NCBI GenBank assembly: GCA_016903675.1
Contig: JADQBA010000151.1
Location: 1 to 20,539 of the forward strand
From: Stigonema ocellatum SAG 48.90 = DSM 106950
GTDB lineage: Bacteria > Cyanobacteriota > Cyanobacteriia > Cyanobacteriales > Nostocaceae
Direction of reading: 5' to 3'
DNA: 20,539 nucleotides
Made by a program: the position numbers and the translations under genes. This document shows, in pieces, positions 1 through 6,362 of this stretch (within the stretch, counting starts at the first letter, position 1; each line of letters starts with the position of its first letter). The notes below the pieces were generated by a model. It saw only the letters and a list, made by a program, of their open reading frames with translations. It ran no database searches and was not told the origin of the DNA.

Positions 1-138
1 TCCCTAATTTCATTGGTCGTGCTGTCAGGAAGCCCGACTTGACAAATGGACAACACACTGAGTAGCCGTGTGCGCTGAAAGGTGCAAGCACGGTTCCGAA
101 TGGGAGGGGTGATGCAGTAATGCACACCTCGACCCTAC
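1..138 (+). mobile_element. Group II intron, 3' end (partial)
   Basis: This is the 3' terminal part of a bacterial group II intron, cut by the window edge. Domain V (64-95) and domain VI (102-135) fold as the family requires. Positions 1-63 would belong to domain IV or to the tail of the intron-encoded protein. One frame there (3-65) is open for 20 codons before a TAG that overlaps domain V, but it is too short to identify. The intron probably ends at TAC (138), or one to two bases later, and TnpB coding sequence starts immediately after. Group II introns are self-splicing retroelements; the 5' part and the reverse transcriptase lie outside the window. Confidence 0.8.
64..135 (+). ncRNA. Group II intron domains V and VI
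   Basis: Domain V: AGCCGTG (64-70) pairs with CACGGTT (89-95). TGCGCT (71-76) pairs with GGTGCA (81-86) around a GAAA tetraloop (77-80), and a two-base AG bulge sits at 87-88. The AGC at the 5' base is the conserved catalytic triad. Domain VI: GGG (102-104) pairs with CCC (133-135), GGGGTG (106-111) with CACCTC (125-130), and TGCA (113-116) with TGCA (121-124) under a GTAA loop. A132 is bulged and lies seven bases from the likely intron end, which suits the lariat branch point. The pairing was read directly from the sequence. Confidence 0.85.
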
Positions 139-333
139 CCAGGTAAAAGAGTAAAGCGTGGTCTTTACATAACTAAAAATGGTGTAGCCATTAACGCTGA
201 CATTAATGGCAGTTACAACATTTTAGTCAAAGCATTCCCCGAAGCCTTCGTCCTAGGGGATAGCGTGGTGTTAGTTACCCCAAGGAAGGTACATCTAGAA
301 GGACATGCACCCAGACTGGTGACTCCCTTCTAG
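139..333 (+). pseudogene. tnpB: TnpB (RNA-guided nuclease of IS605/IS891-type element), 3' exon
   Basis: These are 64 C-terminal codons of a TnpB protein, ending at TAG 331-333. The recognisable parts are KRVKRGLY near the exon start and NADINGSYNI, which carries the last RuvC aspartate of the TnpB nuclease, followed by a short tail. The rest of TnpB is absent because a group II intron ends immediately upstream. No start codon belongs to this piece, and the frame is closed by a TAA at 118-120 inside the intron. If the full intron is intact upstream and splices, TnpB could be restored. From this window alone the gene is interrupted. In this family a guide RNA (omega RNA) is usually transcribed from the tnpB 3' end into the element's right end, here roughly 230-430; that is inference. 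Confidence 0.8.
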
Positions 334-523
334 GTTAGGATTAAATTCCGATCCTTCTACAAAACTCTGTGAAGAAGTAGCAGTTATCTATCATAGAAAG
401 CTACGTCTAACTATATTTGACTATGCAGGGTTAAACTATTATTCTTCCCACTCAGCACTCAGGACTATCGCTTTGCTATCAATTTCCCACACCTTGGAGT
501 TTGGAAAGCAGGGGGAGGGTATT
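334..523. other. Intergenic region downstream of tnpB, probable IS right end
   Basis: No convincing gene lies here. The first 100 bases or so should hold the right end of the TnpB element. A small imperfect hairpin with arms GTAGC and GCTAC is visible around 379-404, with TCTAT/ATAGA inside it. I cannot fix the element boundary. The rest (about 430-523) is downstream of infC, which runs the other way. Confidence 0.4.
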
Positions 524-560
524 GGAACCAGGAGAGGGATTCTTCATTCTCCTGTGTTCC
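524..560 (-). terminator. Hairpin after infC
   Basis: The arms are GGAACCAGGAGA (524-535) and TCTCCTGTGTTCC (548-560). They pair with a single bulged base around a 12-base loop, 7 bases beyond the infC stop codon on the minus strand. There is no clear T-run after it in that direction, so it may be an RNA-stabilising 3' hairpin rather than a textbook intrinsic terminator. Confidence 0.5.
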
Positions 561-567
561 CCCACTG

Positions 568-1101
568 TTACTTCTTGGGCGAGATGAGCATCATCATGTT
601 TCTTCCCTCTTTTTTAGGCGCTTGCTGCACCTCACCAACAGGATCTAGATCCGTAGCCATGCGTTTGAGCAACTCTTCTGCTAAGTCGCTGTGTTGAATT
701 TCTCGACCCCGAAACATCACAGTGGCCTTGACTTTGTCACCATCTTTGAGAAAACGCTCTGCTTGCTTAACACGCACGTTGTAGTCATGTTCTTCTATCT
801 TATAGCGCATCTTCACTTCTTTGACATCGGCTGTGTGCTGCTTTTTCCGGGCTTCTCGCGCCTTCTTCTCCTGCTCAAATTTGTATTTCCCGTAGTCCAT
901 AATTCGACAAACGGGCGGGTCAGCCTTATCACTGAGCAGCACCAGATCTAGCTCTTTTTCCTCCGCGAGTTGCAATGCTTCCTGCGGGGTGATAATCCCC
1001 AGTTGGGAACCATCGGTATCAATAACCCGAATTTTCGGGAAGCGAATTCGTTCGTTTATTTGGGGCAGATCGCGAGTTCTTTTCTTCTCAATCACAGGCA
1101 T
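568..1101 (-). CDS. infC: Translation initiation factor IF-3
   Basis: This 177-residue protein matches bacterial IF-3 over its whole length. IF-3 binds the 30S subunit, keeps it apart from 50S and checks the start codon and initiator tRNA. The N-domain starts near residue 15 with NERIRFPKIRVID and includes DGSQLGIITPQEAL. The lysine-rich linker helix (KYKFEQEKKAREARKKQ) covers about residues 92-108, followed by KEVKMRYKIEEHDYNVR and the C-domain ending in MMMLISPKK. The start is ATG; a GAGG-like motif lies about 13 bases upstream, rather far for a strong Shine-Dalgarno. The gene stands alone: rpmI and rplT, often downstream in other bacteria, are replaced here by mobile DNA. Confidence 0.97.
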   Translation of the reverse strand: MPVIEKKRTRDLPQINERIRFPKIRVIDTDGSQLGIITPQEALQLAEEKELDLVLLSDKADPPVCRIMDYGKYKFEQEKKAREARKKQHTADVKEVKMRYKIEEHDYNVRVKQAERFLKDGDKVKATVMFRGREIQHSDLAEELLKRMATDLDPVGEVQQAPKKEGRNMMMLISPKK

Positions 1102-1526
1102 TATGAGTTTTGGGACCTCTTCGTGAAGAATTTAGCTTGGTAAGCGGGTGAAGTGCCTCAGAAGCAAAATATTTGATTTAAATACGCTGAGGACTTAGAA
1201 TGGAGCCTATATTACTAGAATAGCTAATTCATAGAAAAGTGGTATGGTCGTCCTTGTATATGCCATTTTACTCACTGTGAGAAAGCTTCTGTCCAATAGT
1301 TAATCTAAATTAGACAACAGTTGCAAACTTTAATCTTTGTATAAGTTTACTAAAGCCATTGACGTTTTAGTGTACTGATAACATTTTATACCCTAAATAA
1401 CACAAATAGATTTTATTGGATTATTAATTGTATCATTTATTACCTTATTTTAACAAAAAAAATAAGTATTAATTCTGAGAAACAACAAATTAAGTAGTAG
1501 TCTGGCAAGTGAACTTTGACGGGTTT

Positions 1527-1582
1527 GTAGTAGCGCTTTAGCGCAAAAAACCGTGATTTAACCGGCGCTAAAGCGCTACTAC
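1527..1582. repeat. Inverted repeat (REP-like hairpin)
   Basis: An 18-base arm, gtagtagcgctttagcgc (1527-1544), is matched perfectly by its reverse complement at 1565-1582 around a 20-base loop. Repeats of the 'gtagtagcgctttagcgc' kind are scattered widely in cyanobacterial intergenic DNA (recalled, not searched). It is 168 bp upstream of the hydrolase start. Confidence 0.85.
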
Positions 1583-1624
1583 GAACTAAGAAATTACCCG
1601 GCAATGTTCGGTCGCAAGAGTACT

Positions 1625-1652
1625 ATTCGTGGTGTAGGTGAACACCAAGAAT
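1625..1652. repeat. Short imperfect hairpin upstream of hydrolase
   Basis: ATTCGTGGTGT (1625-1635) and ACACCAAGAAT (1642-1652) pair with one mismatch around a 6-base loop. It lies about 50 bp upstream of the putative -10 box and could be an operator or a chance structure. Confidence 0.4.
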
Positions 1653-1699
1653 AAATACGTAAGGGTTTCTTGGGGTACAACCCGCGTTAACGTAGAAAC

Positions 1700-1705
1700 T
1701 ATAAT
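1700..1705 (+). promoter_or_regulatory. Possible -10 box (TATAAT) for the hydrolase gene
   Basis: A consensus TATAAT lies 45 bp before the GTG start at 1750. No good TTGACA-like -35 box is found at 16-18 bp spacing, so this is weak evidence. Confidence 0.3.
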
Positions 1706-1749
1706 AAGAAATTATATCGTGTTTCTATGCTGATAAATCGGAGGCTACT

Positions 1750-2673
1750 GTGACCACCGCAATCCATTGGCAGCAAAGGGTCGGCAATCAAAGGGACTGG
1801 GTTTGGCGAGGCTGGCAAACCCGCTACACTTACATCCGTCCTACCAAAAATCACCAAAACACAACACCGCTAATTCTGCTACACGGGTTTGGTGCTTCCA
1901 TTGGTCATTGGCGACACAATTTAGAGGTACTAGGCGAGCACCACCCAGTATATGCCCTTGATATGTTAGGTTTTGGGGCTTCAGAAAAACCTGGTGCAAA
2001 TTATAGCATACACTTTTGGGTAGAGCAGGTTTATGAGTTCTGGAAAGTATTTATCCGTCAACCTGTGATATTGGTTGGCAATTCCAATGGTTCGCTGATT
2101 TCCTTAGCCGCCGCCCATGCTCATCCAGACATGGTAAAAGGTTTAGTGATGATGAGTTTACCTGATCCATCATTGGAGCAAGAAGCTATCCCTCCTTTCT
2201 TGCAACCCGCAGTTTTGGCAATCAAAAATCTTGTGGCTTCCCCACTGTTACTTAAGCCTTTGTTTCTCTTCGTGCGCCGACCAAGCTTCTTACGTCGCTG
2301 GGTTGGTGTCGCCTACGCCTCAAGAGACGCGATCACTGATGAACTGGTAGAAATTTTAGCCGAACCAACCCAAGATACGGGTTCTATCCGTGCTTTTAGT
2401 TCTCTTTTCAAAGCCTCCATTGGTAAGGATTTTAGTCCTAGTGTTAAGAAAATATTACCAACTATTAAAATTCCTATGCTCTTGATTTGGGGGCAAAAAG
2501 ACCGCTTTGTTCCCCCAGCACTTGCTCAGCGATTTACTCAGTATAATGAGAATTTGCAACTGCTTAGCTTAGAAGATGTAGGGCATTGTCCTCACGATGA
2601 AAGCCCAAAACAGGTGAATAAGGTTATTTTGGATTGGGTTAATAGCGAAGGTGCCGCAGATGTACGCAGATGA
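1750..2673 (+). CDS. Alpha/beta-fold hydrolase
   Basis: This 307-residue cytosolic-type alpha/beta hydrolase has no signal peptide. The oxyanion-hole motif HGFG is at residues 45-48. The nucleophile elbow is GNSNGS (110-115), a variant of GxSxG with Ser112 as the likely nucleophile, and the family DMLGFGAS motif is at 71-78. Asp251 in WGQKDRF and His279 in VGHCPHDE complete the triad. The pattern resembles the cyanobacterial/plant group that includes pheophytinase-like enzymes, but the substrate cannot be told. The start is GTG, supported by GGAGG at 1740-1744 with a 5-base spacer. The last residues (GAADVRR) are coded by a repeat-like stretch rich in 'cgcagatg/cgcggatg', so the C-terminus may have been extended by repeat DNA. 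Confidence 0.85.
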   Translation: MTTAIHWQQRVGNQRDWVWRGWQTRYTYIRPTKNHQNTTPLILLHGFGASIGHWRHNLEVLGEHHPVYALDMLGFGASEKPGANYSIHFWVEQVYEFWKVFIRQPVILVGNSNGSLISLAAAHAHPDMVKGLVMMSLPDPSLEQEAIPPFLQPAVLAIKNLVASPLLLKPLFLFVRRPSFLRRWVGVAYASRDAITDELVEILAEPTQDTGSIRAFSSLFKASIGKDFSPSVKKILPTIKIPMLLIWGQKDRFVPPALAQRFTQYNENLQLLSLEDVGHCPHDESPKQVNKVILDWVNSEGAADVRR

Positions 2674-2738
2674 ACGCGGATGAAGCTGAGAAAATCTGGG
2701 TCGAGGGTGCTAAAATCCCAAATCCACGTTCTTTATCA

Positions 2739-2851
2739 GGCGTTGCTGAATTTGTATATGAAATTGGTTTTTTGTACAAACACGATTTTTGTAGAGACGC
2801 GATTAATCGCGTCTCTACAGATGATGTTCATCCGCGTGATTCAGCAACGCC
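2739..2851. mobile_element. MITE-like element with 13-bp terminal inverted repeats
   Basis: GGCGTTGCTGAAT (2739-2751) is matched perfectly by ATTCAGCAACGCC (2839-2851), giving a 113-bp unit with no coding capacity. Its first eight bases, and an ATGAA about 19 bases in, also occur in the ends of the IS1-family element at 3113-3863, so it may be a non-autonomous relative (inference). It ends 5 bp from the stop codon of the Uma2 fragment. No target duplication is evident. Confidence 0.65.
2790..2819. repeat. 30-bp perfect palindrome
   Basis: Positions 2790-2819 form a perfect palindrome centred on GATTAATC, with outer arms tgtagagacgc and gcgtctctaca. It is nested inside the MITE-like element at 2739-2851. 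Transcribed, it would give a 15-bp stem with almost no loop. Palindromes of this kind are common in cyanobacterial genomes (recalled, not searched). Confidence 0.85.
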
Positions 2852-2856
2852 CCTTA

Positions 2857-3153
2857 TCACCCTAATATTTCATCAACGGTAATATTCATATCTGGGAAAG
2901 CCTGTATTGATAAAGTTTGACCCCGCGTCCATTTTTGAACATTCTGATATCCTTCAGGCATAGGTTCTCGATACACTTCAATAAATTGCTCATTAATATC
3001 TATTAACCAAACTTCAACAATGTTGTCTTCAGCATAGAGAGGAATTTTAACTTCACGGTCATATTTAGCTGTCGTATCTGCCACTTCTATGAGCAAAAAG
3101 ATATCTTCTGATGGCGTTGCATAATAGCGGTATGAATTGAGGCGAAAGTGCAT
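2857..3153 (-). pseudogene. Uma2-family (DUF820) PD-(D/E)XK nuclease, C-terminal fragment
   Basis: The 98-residue frame matches only the second half of Uma2 family proteins, which are usually around 190 residues. Visible are the strand DIFLLIEVADTT with a conserved acidic residue, the EVK motif in YDREVKIPLYA, and EVWLIDI, all typical of the PD-(D/E)XK core. Residues 1-14 (MHFRLNSYRYYATP) are coded by the end of the adjacent IS1-family element and are not native; the true Uma2 part is 2857-3112. About the first 85-90 residues are lost. Uma2 proteins are abundant in cyanobacteria and their function is poorly known. This copy is truncated and probably inactive. Confidence 0.75.
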
Positions 3154-3568
3154 GGAATGTCCGCGTTGTGGCTCATCCCATATCCGTAAAAACGGAAAAA
3201 AAAGAGGTAAACAGAATCACATTTGCTGTGATTGCGAGCGCCAATTTATTGAATCATATTCAAAGCAGGGTTATTCAGATGAAATTAAGAAACAATGTTT
3301 AACGATGTACGTAAACGGTAATGGTTTTCGAGCGATTGAGCGACAGACGGGAGTTAACCATAACACGGTAATTCAATGGGTAAAACAAGCCGCAGGGTCT
3401 TTACCAGATGCACCACCAAATTTGGAAATACCCGAAGTCACGCAAGTGGATGAGCTTGAGACTTTTGTCGGAAAAAAAAACAAAATATGGATTTGGACAG
3501 CCGTAAATAAAAGCTTTCCGGGAATTCTCGCATGGGTATTAGGAGACCGTAGTGCAAAAAATGCGTGA
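3152..3568 (+). CDS. IS1-family transposase, first frame (InsA-like, plus start of catalytic domain)
   Basis: 138 residues. The N-terminal zinc-finger motif (CPRCGSSHIRKNG, then CCDC, residues 3-28) and a helix-turn-helix region (FRAIERQTGVNHNTVIQWVK) are typical of IS1 InsA-type proteins. The VDELETFVGKKNK segment supplies the first catalytic Asp. ATG 3152 is preferred because GAGG (3139-3142) lies 9 bases upstream; an upstream TTG at 3137 sits in the inverted repeat. The frame stops at TGA 3566-3568 after GDRSAKNA, where related transposases continue into the rest of the DDE domain. Confidence 0.8.
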   Translation: MECPRCGSSHIRKNGKKRGKQNHICCDCERQFIESYSKQGYSDEIKKQCLTMYVNGNGFRAIERQTGVNHNTVIQWVKQAAGSLPDAPPNLEIPEVTQVDELETFVGKKNKIWIWTAVNKSFPGILAWVLGDRSAKNA

Positions 3569-3839
3569 AAAGTTATGGAGAATTATAAAGTGTTGGAAAA
3601 GTTATTTTTATGTGACAGATGGATACCCAGTTTATCCATGTTTTATTGATGATGGAGACCATATTGTCAAGAAAACATATATGACGCGGGTTGAAGGAGA
3701 AAATACAAGATTAAGGCATTATCTGGCTCGTCTCCATCGTAAGACGTTATGTTATTCCAAATCAGAGGAAATGCTTAGGCTTTCAATTAAATTGTTACTC
3801 CATTACCTCCATGACGGTTTTGTCACCCTTTCAGCCTGA
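3552..3839 (+). CDS. IS1-family transposase, second frame (C-terminal DDE part)
   Basis: This frame carries the remainder of the catalytic domain. VTDGY holds the second catalytic Asp, VEGENTRLRHYLARLHRKT holds the Glu with the characteristic ENxxLRxxLARLxRKT context, and a C-terminal helix follows. It overlaps the first frame in 3552-3568, at an A6 run (3556-3561). Joining the two frames needs a +1 shift or the loss of one A, not the -1 shift known for E. coli IS1. It is either programmed slippage on A6 or a frameshift mutation. The stop codon (3837-3839) touches the right inverted repeat. It is unlikely to be translated alone. Confidence 0.7.
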   Translation: MQKMREKLWRIIKCWKSYFYVTDGYPVYPCFIDDGDHIVKKTYMTRVEGENTRLRHYLARLHRKTLCYSKSEEMLRLSIKLLLHYLHDGFVTLSA

Positions 3840-5019
3840 TTCATACCGCTATTATGCAACGCCTCATAGGGAGTCAGTTTCTGCGATCGCCGTCACCCCC
3901 AATGGCAAGCAGGTGATTTCTGGTTCAGACGACAAAACTCTCAAAGTCTGGAATCTGGAAACAGCACAGCAGGTGTCTACCTTCATAGGTCATAGCTACT
4001 CCATCAGTGCCGTCGCCGTCACCCCCGATGGGAAGCAGGTCATTTCTGGTTCATACGACAGAACTCTCAGAGTCTGGAATCTGAAAACTGGACAGCAGGT
4101 GTCTACCTTCACTGGTCATGGCGACTGGATTTATGCCGTCGCCGTCACCCCTGATGGCAAGCAAGTGATTTCTGGTTCATGTGACAACACTCTCAAAGTC
4201 TGGAATCTGGAAACTGGAAAGGAAGTGTCTACCCTCACTGGTCATCGTGGCAGAGTTTATACTATTGCCGTCATCCCTGATGGCAAGCAAATCATTTCTG
4301 GTTCATGGGACAAAACTCTCAAAGTCTGGAATCTGGAAACCGCACAGCAGGTATCTACCCTCACAGGTCATAGTAACAGGGTTTATGCCGTCGCCGTTAC
4401 CCCCGATGGCAAGCAGGTGATTTCTGGTTCATACGACAGAACTCTCAAAGTCTGGAATCTGGAAACCGCACAGGAAGTATCTACCCTCACGGGTCATAGG
4501 GAGTCAGTTTCTGCGATCGCCATCACTCCCGATGGCAAGCAGGTGATTTCTGGTTCAGTGGACAAAACTCTCAAAGTTTGGAATCTGGAAACTGCACAGG
4601 AAGTATCTACCCTCACAGGTCATAGTATGTCAGTTTCTGCGATCGCCGTCACCCCTGATGGCAAGCAGGTGATTTCTGGTTCAGTGGATAATACTCTCAA
4701 AGTCTGGAATCTGGAAACTGCACAGGAAGTATCTACCCTCATAGGTCATAGCAACAAGGTTCATGCCGTCGCTGTCACCCCCGACGGCAAGCAGGTAATT
4801 TCTAGTTCAGTGAACAACACTCTCAAAGTCTGGAATCTGGAAACTGCACAGGAGATATCTACCCTCACAGGTCATAGCGAGTCCGTTTATGCCATCGGCG
4901 TCACCCCCGATGGCAAGCAGATGGTTTCTGGTTCAGTGGACAATACTCTCAAAGTTTGGCATCTGGAAACTGCACAGGAGGTGTCTACCCTCATAGGTCC
5001 CTCATGCTTCAGAAAATGA
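3811..5019 (+). pseudogene. WD40-repeat array, 5'-truncated
   Basis: 402 residues. Residues 1-18 are coded by the IS1 element's tail and inverted repeat. Residues 19-396 are nine consecutive WD40 units of exactly 42 residues, each with the pattern ...AVTPDGKQVISGS-D-TLKVWNLET...VSTLTGH. Residues 397-402 are an out-of-register tail. Such arrays form beta-propellers and in cyanobacteria usually sit C-terminal to NACHT/NB-ARC ATPases as sensors. Here the array has lost its N-terminal partner at the IS and ends abruptly at about 5000. The ATG at 3811 lies inside the transposase gene and has no Shine-Dalgarno, so expression is doubtful. The stop (TGA 5017-5019) overlaps the in-frame ATG at 5016 of the next fragment. 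Confidence 0.7.
3865..4998 (+). repeat. Nine tandem 126-bp repeats (WD40 units)
   Basis: Nine units of 126 bp run without gaps (9 x 126 = 1134 bp). Blocks such as caaagtctggaatctggaaa and ggcaagcaggtgatttctgg recur nearly unchanged at the DNA level, so the array expanded or was homogenised recently. Units differ mainly around the loop before each AIAVTP/AVAVTP strand, the putative ligand-contact positions. Confidence 0.9.
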
Positions 5020-5804
5020 GTGACCAGCTAGAACCTAATCAACGGCTGATCATTGCCATTGATGCTTTAGACACAATTAACCACTACAGTCAACCCCTAG
5101 GCTCAAATCTCTTCTATCTTCCCAGATATCTCCCAGATAGGGTCTATTTTCTCCTCACCCGCAGACCTTTCCTGAGAGAAAAATCGGGTTTGTTGATTGA
5201 AGCGCCATCACAAACACTTGATTTGGGAGATTATCCAGAAGAAACCCGAGAAGATGTGCAAACATATATTCAGCAATACCTAACCCTTCCTTATGAGGGA
5301 AAGAGGGAACAAAACTCTCCAGGTTCTCGAGGGAAGAAATCAAGTGAGCAAGAATTCATTGCACTTCTGACAGATGCAAGCGAAAACAACTTCATGTACC
5401 TGAGTCAGATAATAAGCGTCATTGCTGAGGGTTTCTATCCCGAACCGTTCCAAATTGTAGAGATGTTGCAGACAATGTCTCTAAACTCCTCAGGTTTAGA
5501 AGCATATTATCAAAGCCATTGGCAGAAGATGAAAGGTCAGGGTTTGTCTCGTGTTGGGTTAGCTGTCCTGAGTGTTCTTGTTGATACTCTCCAGATTTCC
5601 TTTAGAAAGGGAGGTGAGAAGGGGGGAGGAATATCAGCAGAGGCGATCGCTCAATTAATTAATGAAGATGAATATGAAGTAGAGGAACTGCTAGAAAATT
5701 GGCTGGAGTTCTTACAGCATGAACGGATTGGAGAAGAAACCCGTTACAGTCTCTATCATTCCAGCTTCCGCCGCAGGTTAAGCCAGCAGCTAAATGCCGT
5801 TTAA
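5004..5804 (+). pseudogene. NACHT-type STAND ATPase fragment (Walker B to winged helix)
   Basis: About 266 codons from ATG 5004. RLIIAIDALD (residues 14-23) is the Walker B strand of a NACHT/STAND ATPase, YFLLTRRPFL is the sensor-1 region, and the segment from ISAEAIAQLI to RYSLYHSSFRRRL resembles the winged-helix part that normally precedes the WD40 repeats. The P-loop (Walker A) and any N-terminal effector domain are missing, and no WD40 repeats follow. The sequence upstream of 5000 in this frame is only WD40 DNA read out of register. In related cyanobacterial proteins the order is effector-NACHT-WD40. Here a WD40 array precedes a NACHT fragment in a different frame, pointing to rearrangement and decay. 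Confidence 0.65.
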
Positions 5805-6073
5805 AGACCGACAAAATTTGCTAAAGGAGCGATCGCATACCTTCCCTTTTCATCCCTCTCAACTAGACCTACAGCCAGTAAATGTTTATCTAGAAACAAC
5901 GTGGTTGCTTTGCCCCCAGCGTCAATCTTAGCGTTAATTAATTTTGTTCTAGAGCATAGAGTATCATATACCCGCTGAGCATTCATTGCAACTGTTGTCG
6001 GTTGGTTTCTACTCATGGACCCACAAAGTTGATAAACACCATGATTTTGGGAAACTTGATAACCATACTGCAT
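5801..6073 (-). CDS. Hypothetical small protein, possibly winged-helix
   Basis: 90 residues, not recognised. The second half (RVYDTLCSRTKLINAKIDAG then LFLDKHLLAVGLVERDEKGRY) looks like a small helical domain with a beta hairpin, as in winged-helix DNA-binding folds, but this is only an impression. It converges on the NACHT fragment and overlaps its stop by 4 bp. No Shine-Dalgarno precedes the ATG at 6073; an internal ATG (residue 20, MSRNQPTT) is an alternative start. An AT-rich hairpin (gattttt...aaaaatc, 6075-6094) covers the start region. It could be a remnant. Confidence 0.35.
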   Translation of the reverse strand: MQYGYQVSQNHGVYQLCGSMSRNQPTTVAMNAQRVYDTLCSRTKLINAKIDAGGKATTLFLDKHLLAVGLVERDEKGRYAIAPLANFVGL

Positions 6074-6362
6074 TGATTTTTACATAAAAAAATCGTCAAG
6101 AGTTAGCACCTTAACGCTCTTTCATCACTCTGGTGAGAGAATAATCCCTGCTAAACGATGAAAATCAGATTTGGTGTGAGAGTTGGCGATGCCTAACGGC
6201 AAGCCGGAATATATGAGCGCACATTTTCCCATTATAAAGAAAGTATAACCGAAAAAATAGCCGTTGTCAAGCAAAGGGGGCTATCAGGCTTCCCGATTTA
6301 TTTAGGTATAGTATAAATGCTGCGCTGCGTCTAGGTTGCAGATTTTTTATTATTCATAGCTT

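Larger units (their letters stand above)
1102..1749. other. Divergent intergenic region infC / hydrolase
   Basis: This 648-bp gap separates two divergent genes. About 1300-1500 is strongly AT-rich without a credible coding frame. It carries two inverted repeats (1527-1582 and 1625-1652), described separately. A TATAAT box at 1700-1705 could be the -10 element for the hydrolase gene. I see no gene or tRNA in it. The infC leader must lie in the part near 1102, but no promoter stands out there. Confidence 0.6.
3113..3863 (+). mobile_element. IS1-family insertion sequence, complete ends
   Basis: This 751-bp element is bounded by perfect 25-bp inverted repeats (3113-3137 and 3839-3863) that begin GGCGTTGCATAATAGCGG. 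It holds a transposase split in two overlapping frames (3152-3568 and 3552-3839). The flanks, ...ATCTTCTGAT on the left and TCATAGGGAG on the right, show no 8-9 bp target duplication. Each flank is a gene fragment that opens abruptly: Uma2 on the left and WD40 on the right. The element therefore probably marks a deletion or recombination rather than a simple insertion. Confidence 0.85.

Noticed and set aside
691..951. Plus-strand frame inside infC
   Set aside because: It is an antisense shadow of IF-3.
3545..3575. Classical IS1-type -1 frameshift
   Set aside because: The second frame lies +1, not -1, relative to the first, so the known E. coli IS1 mechanism cannot join them.
3865..4998. Regular direct repeats resembling a CRISPR-like array
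   Set aside because: The period is 126 bp in one continuous frame coding 42-residue WD40 units, with no unique spacers.
6074..6362. Possible small RNA or riboswitch before the LptF/G gene
   Set aside because: Only weak imperfect hairpins are present and no known riboswitch motif was recognised.
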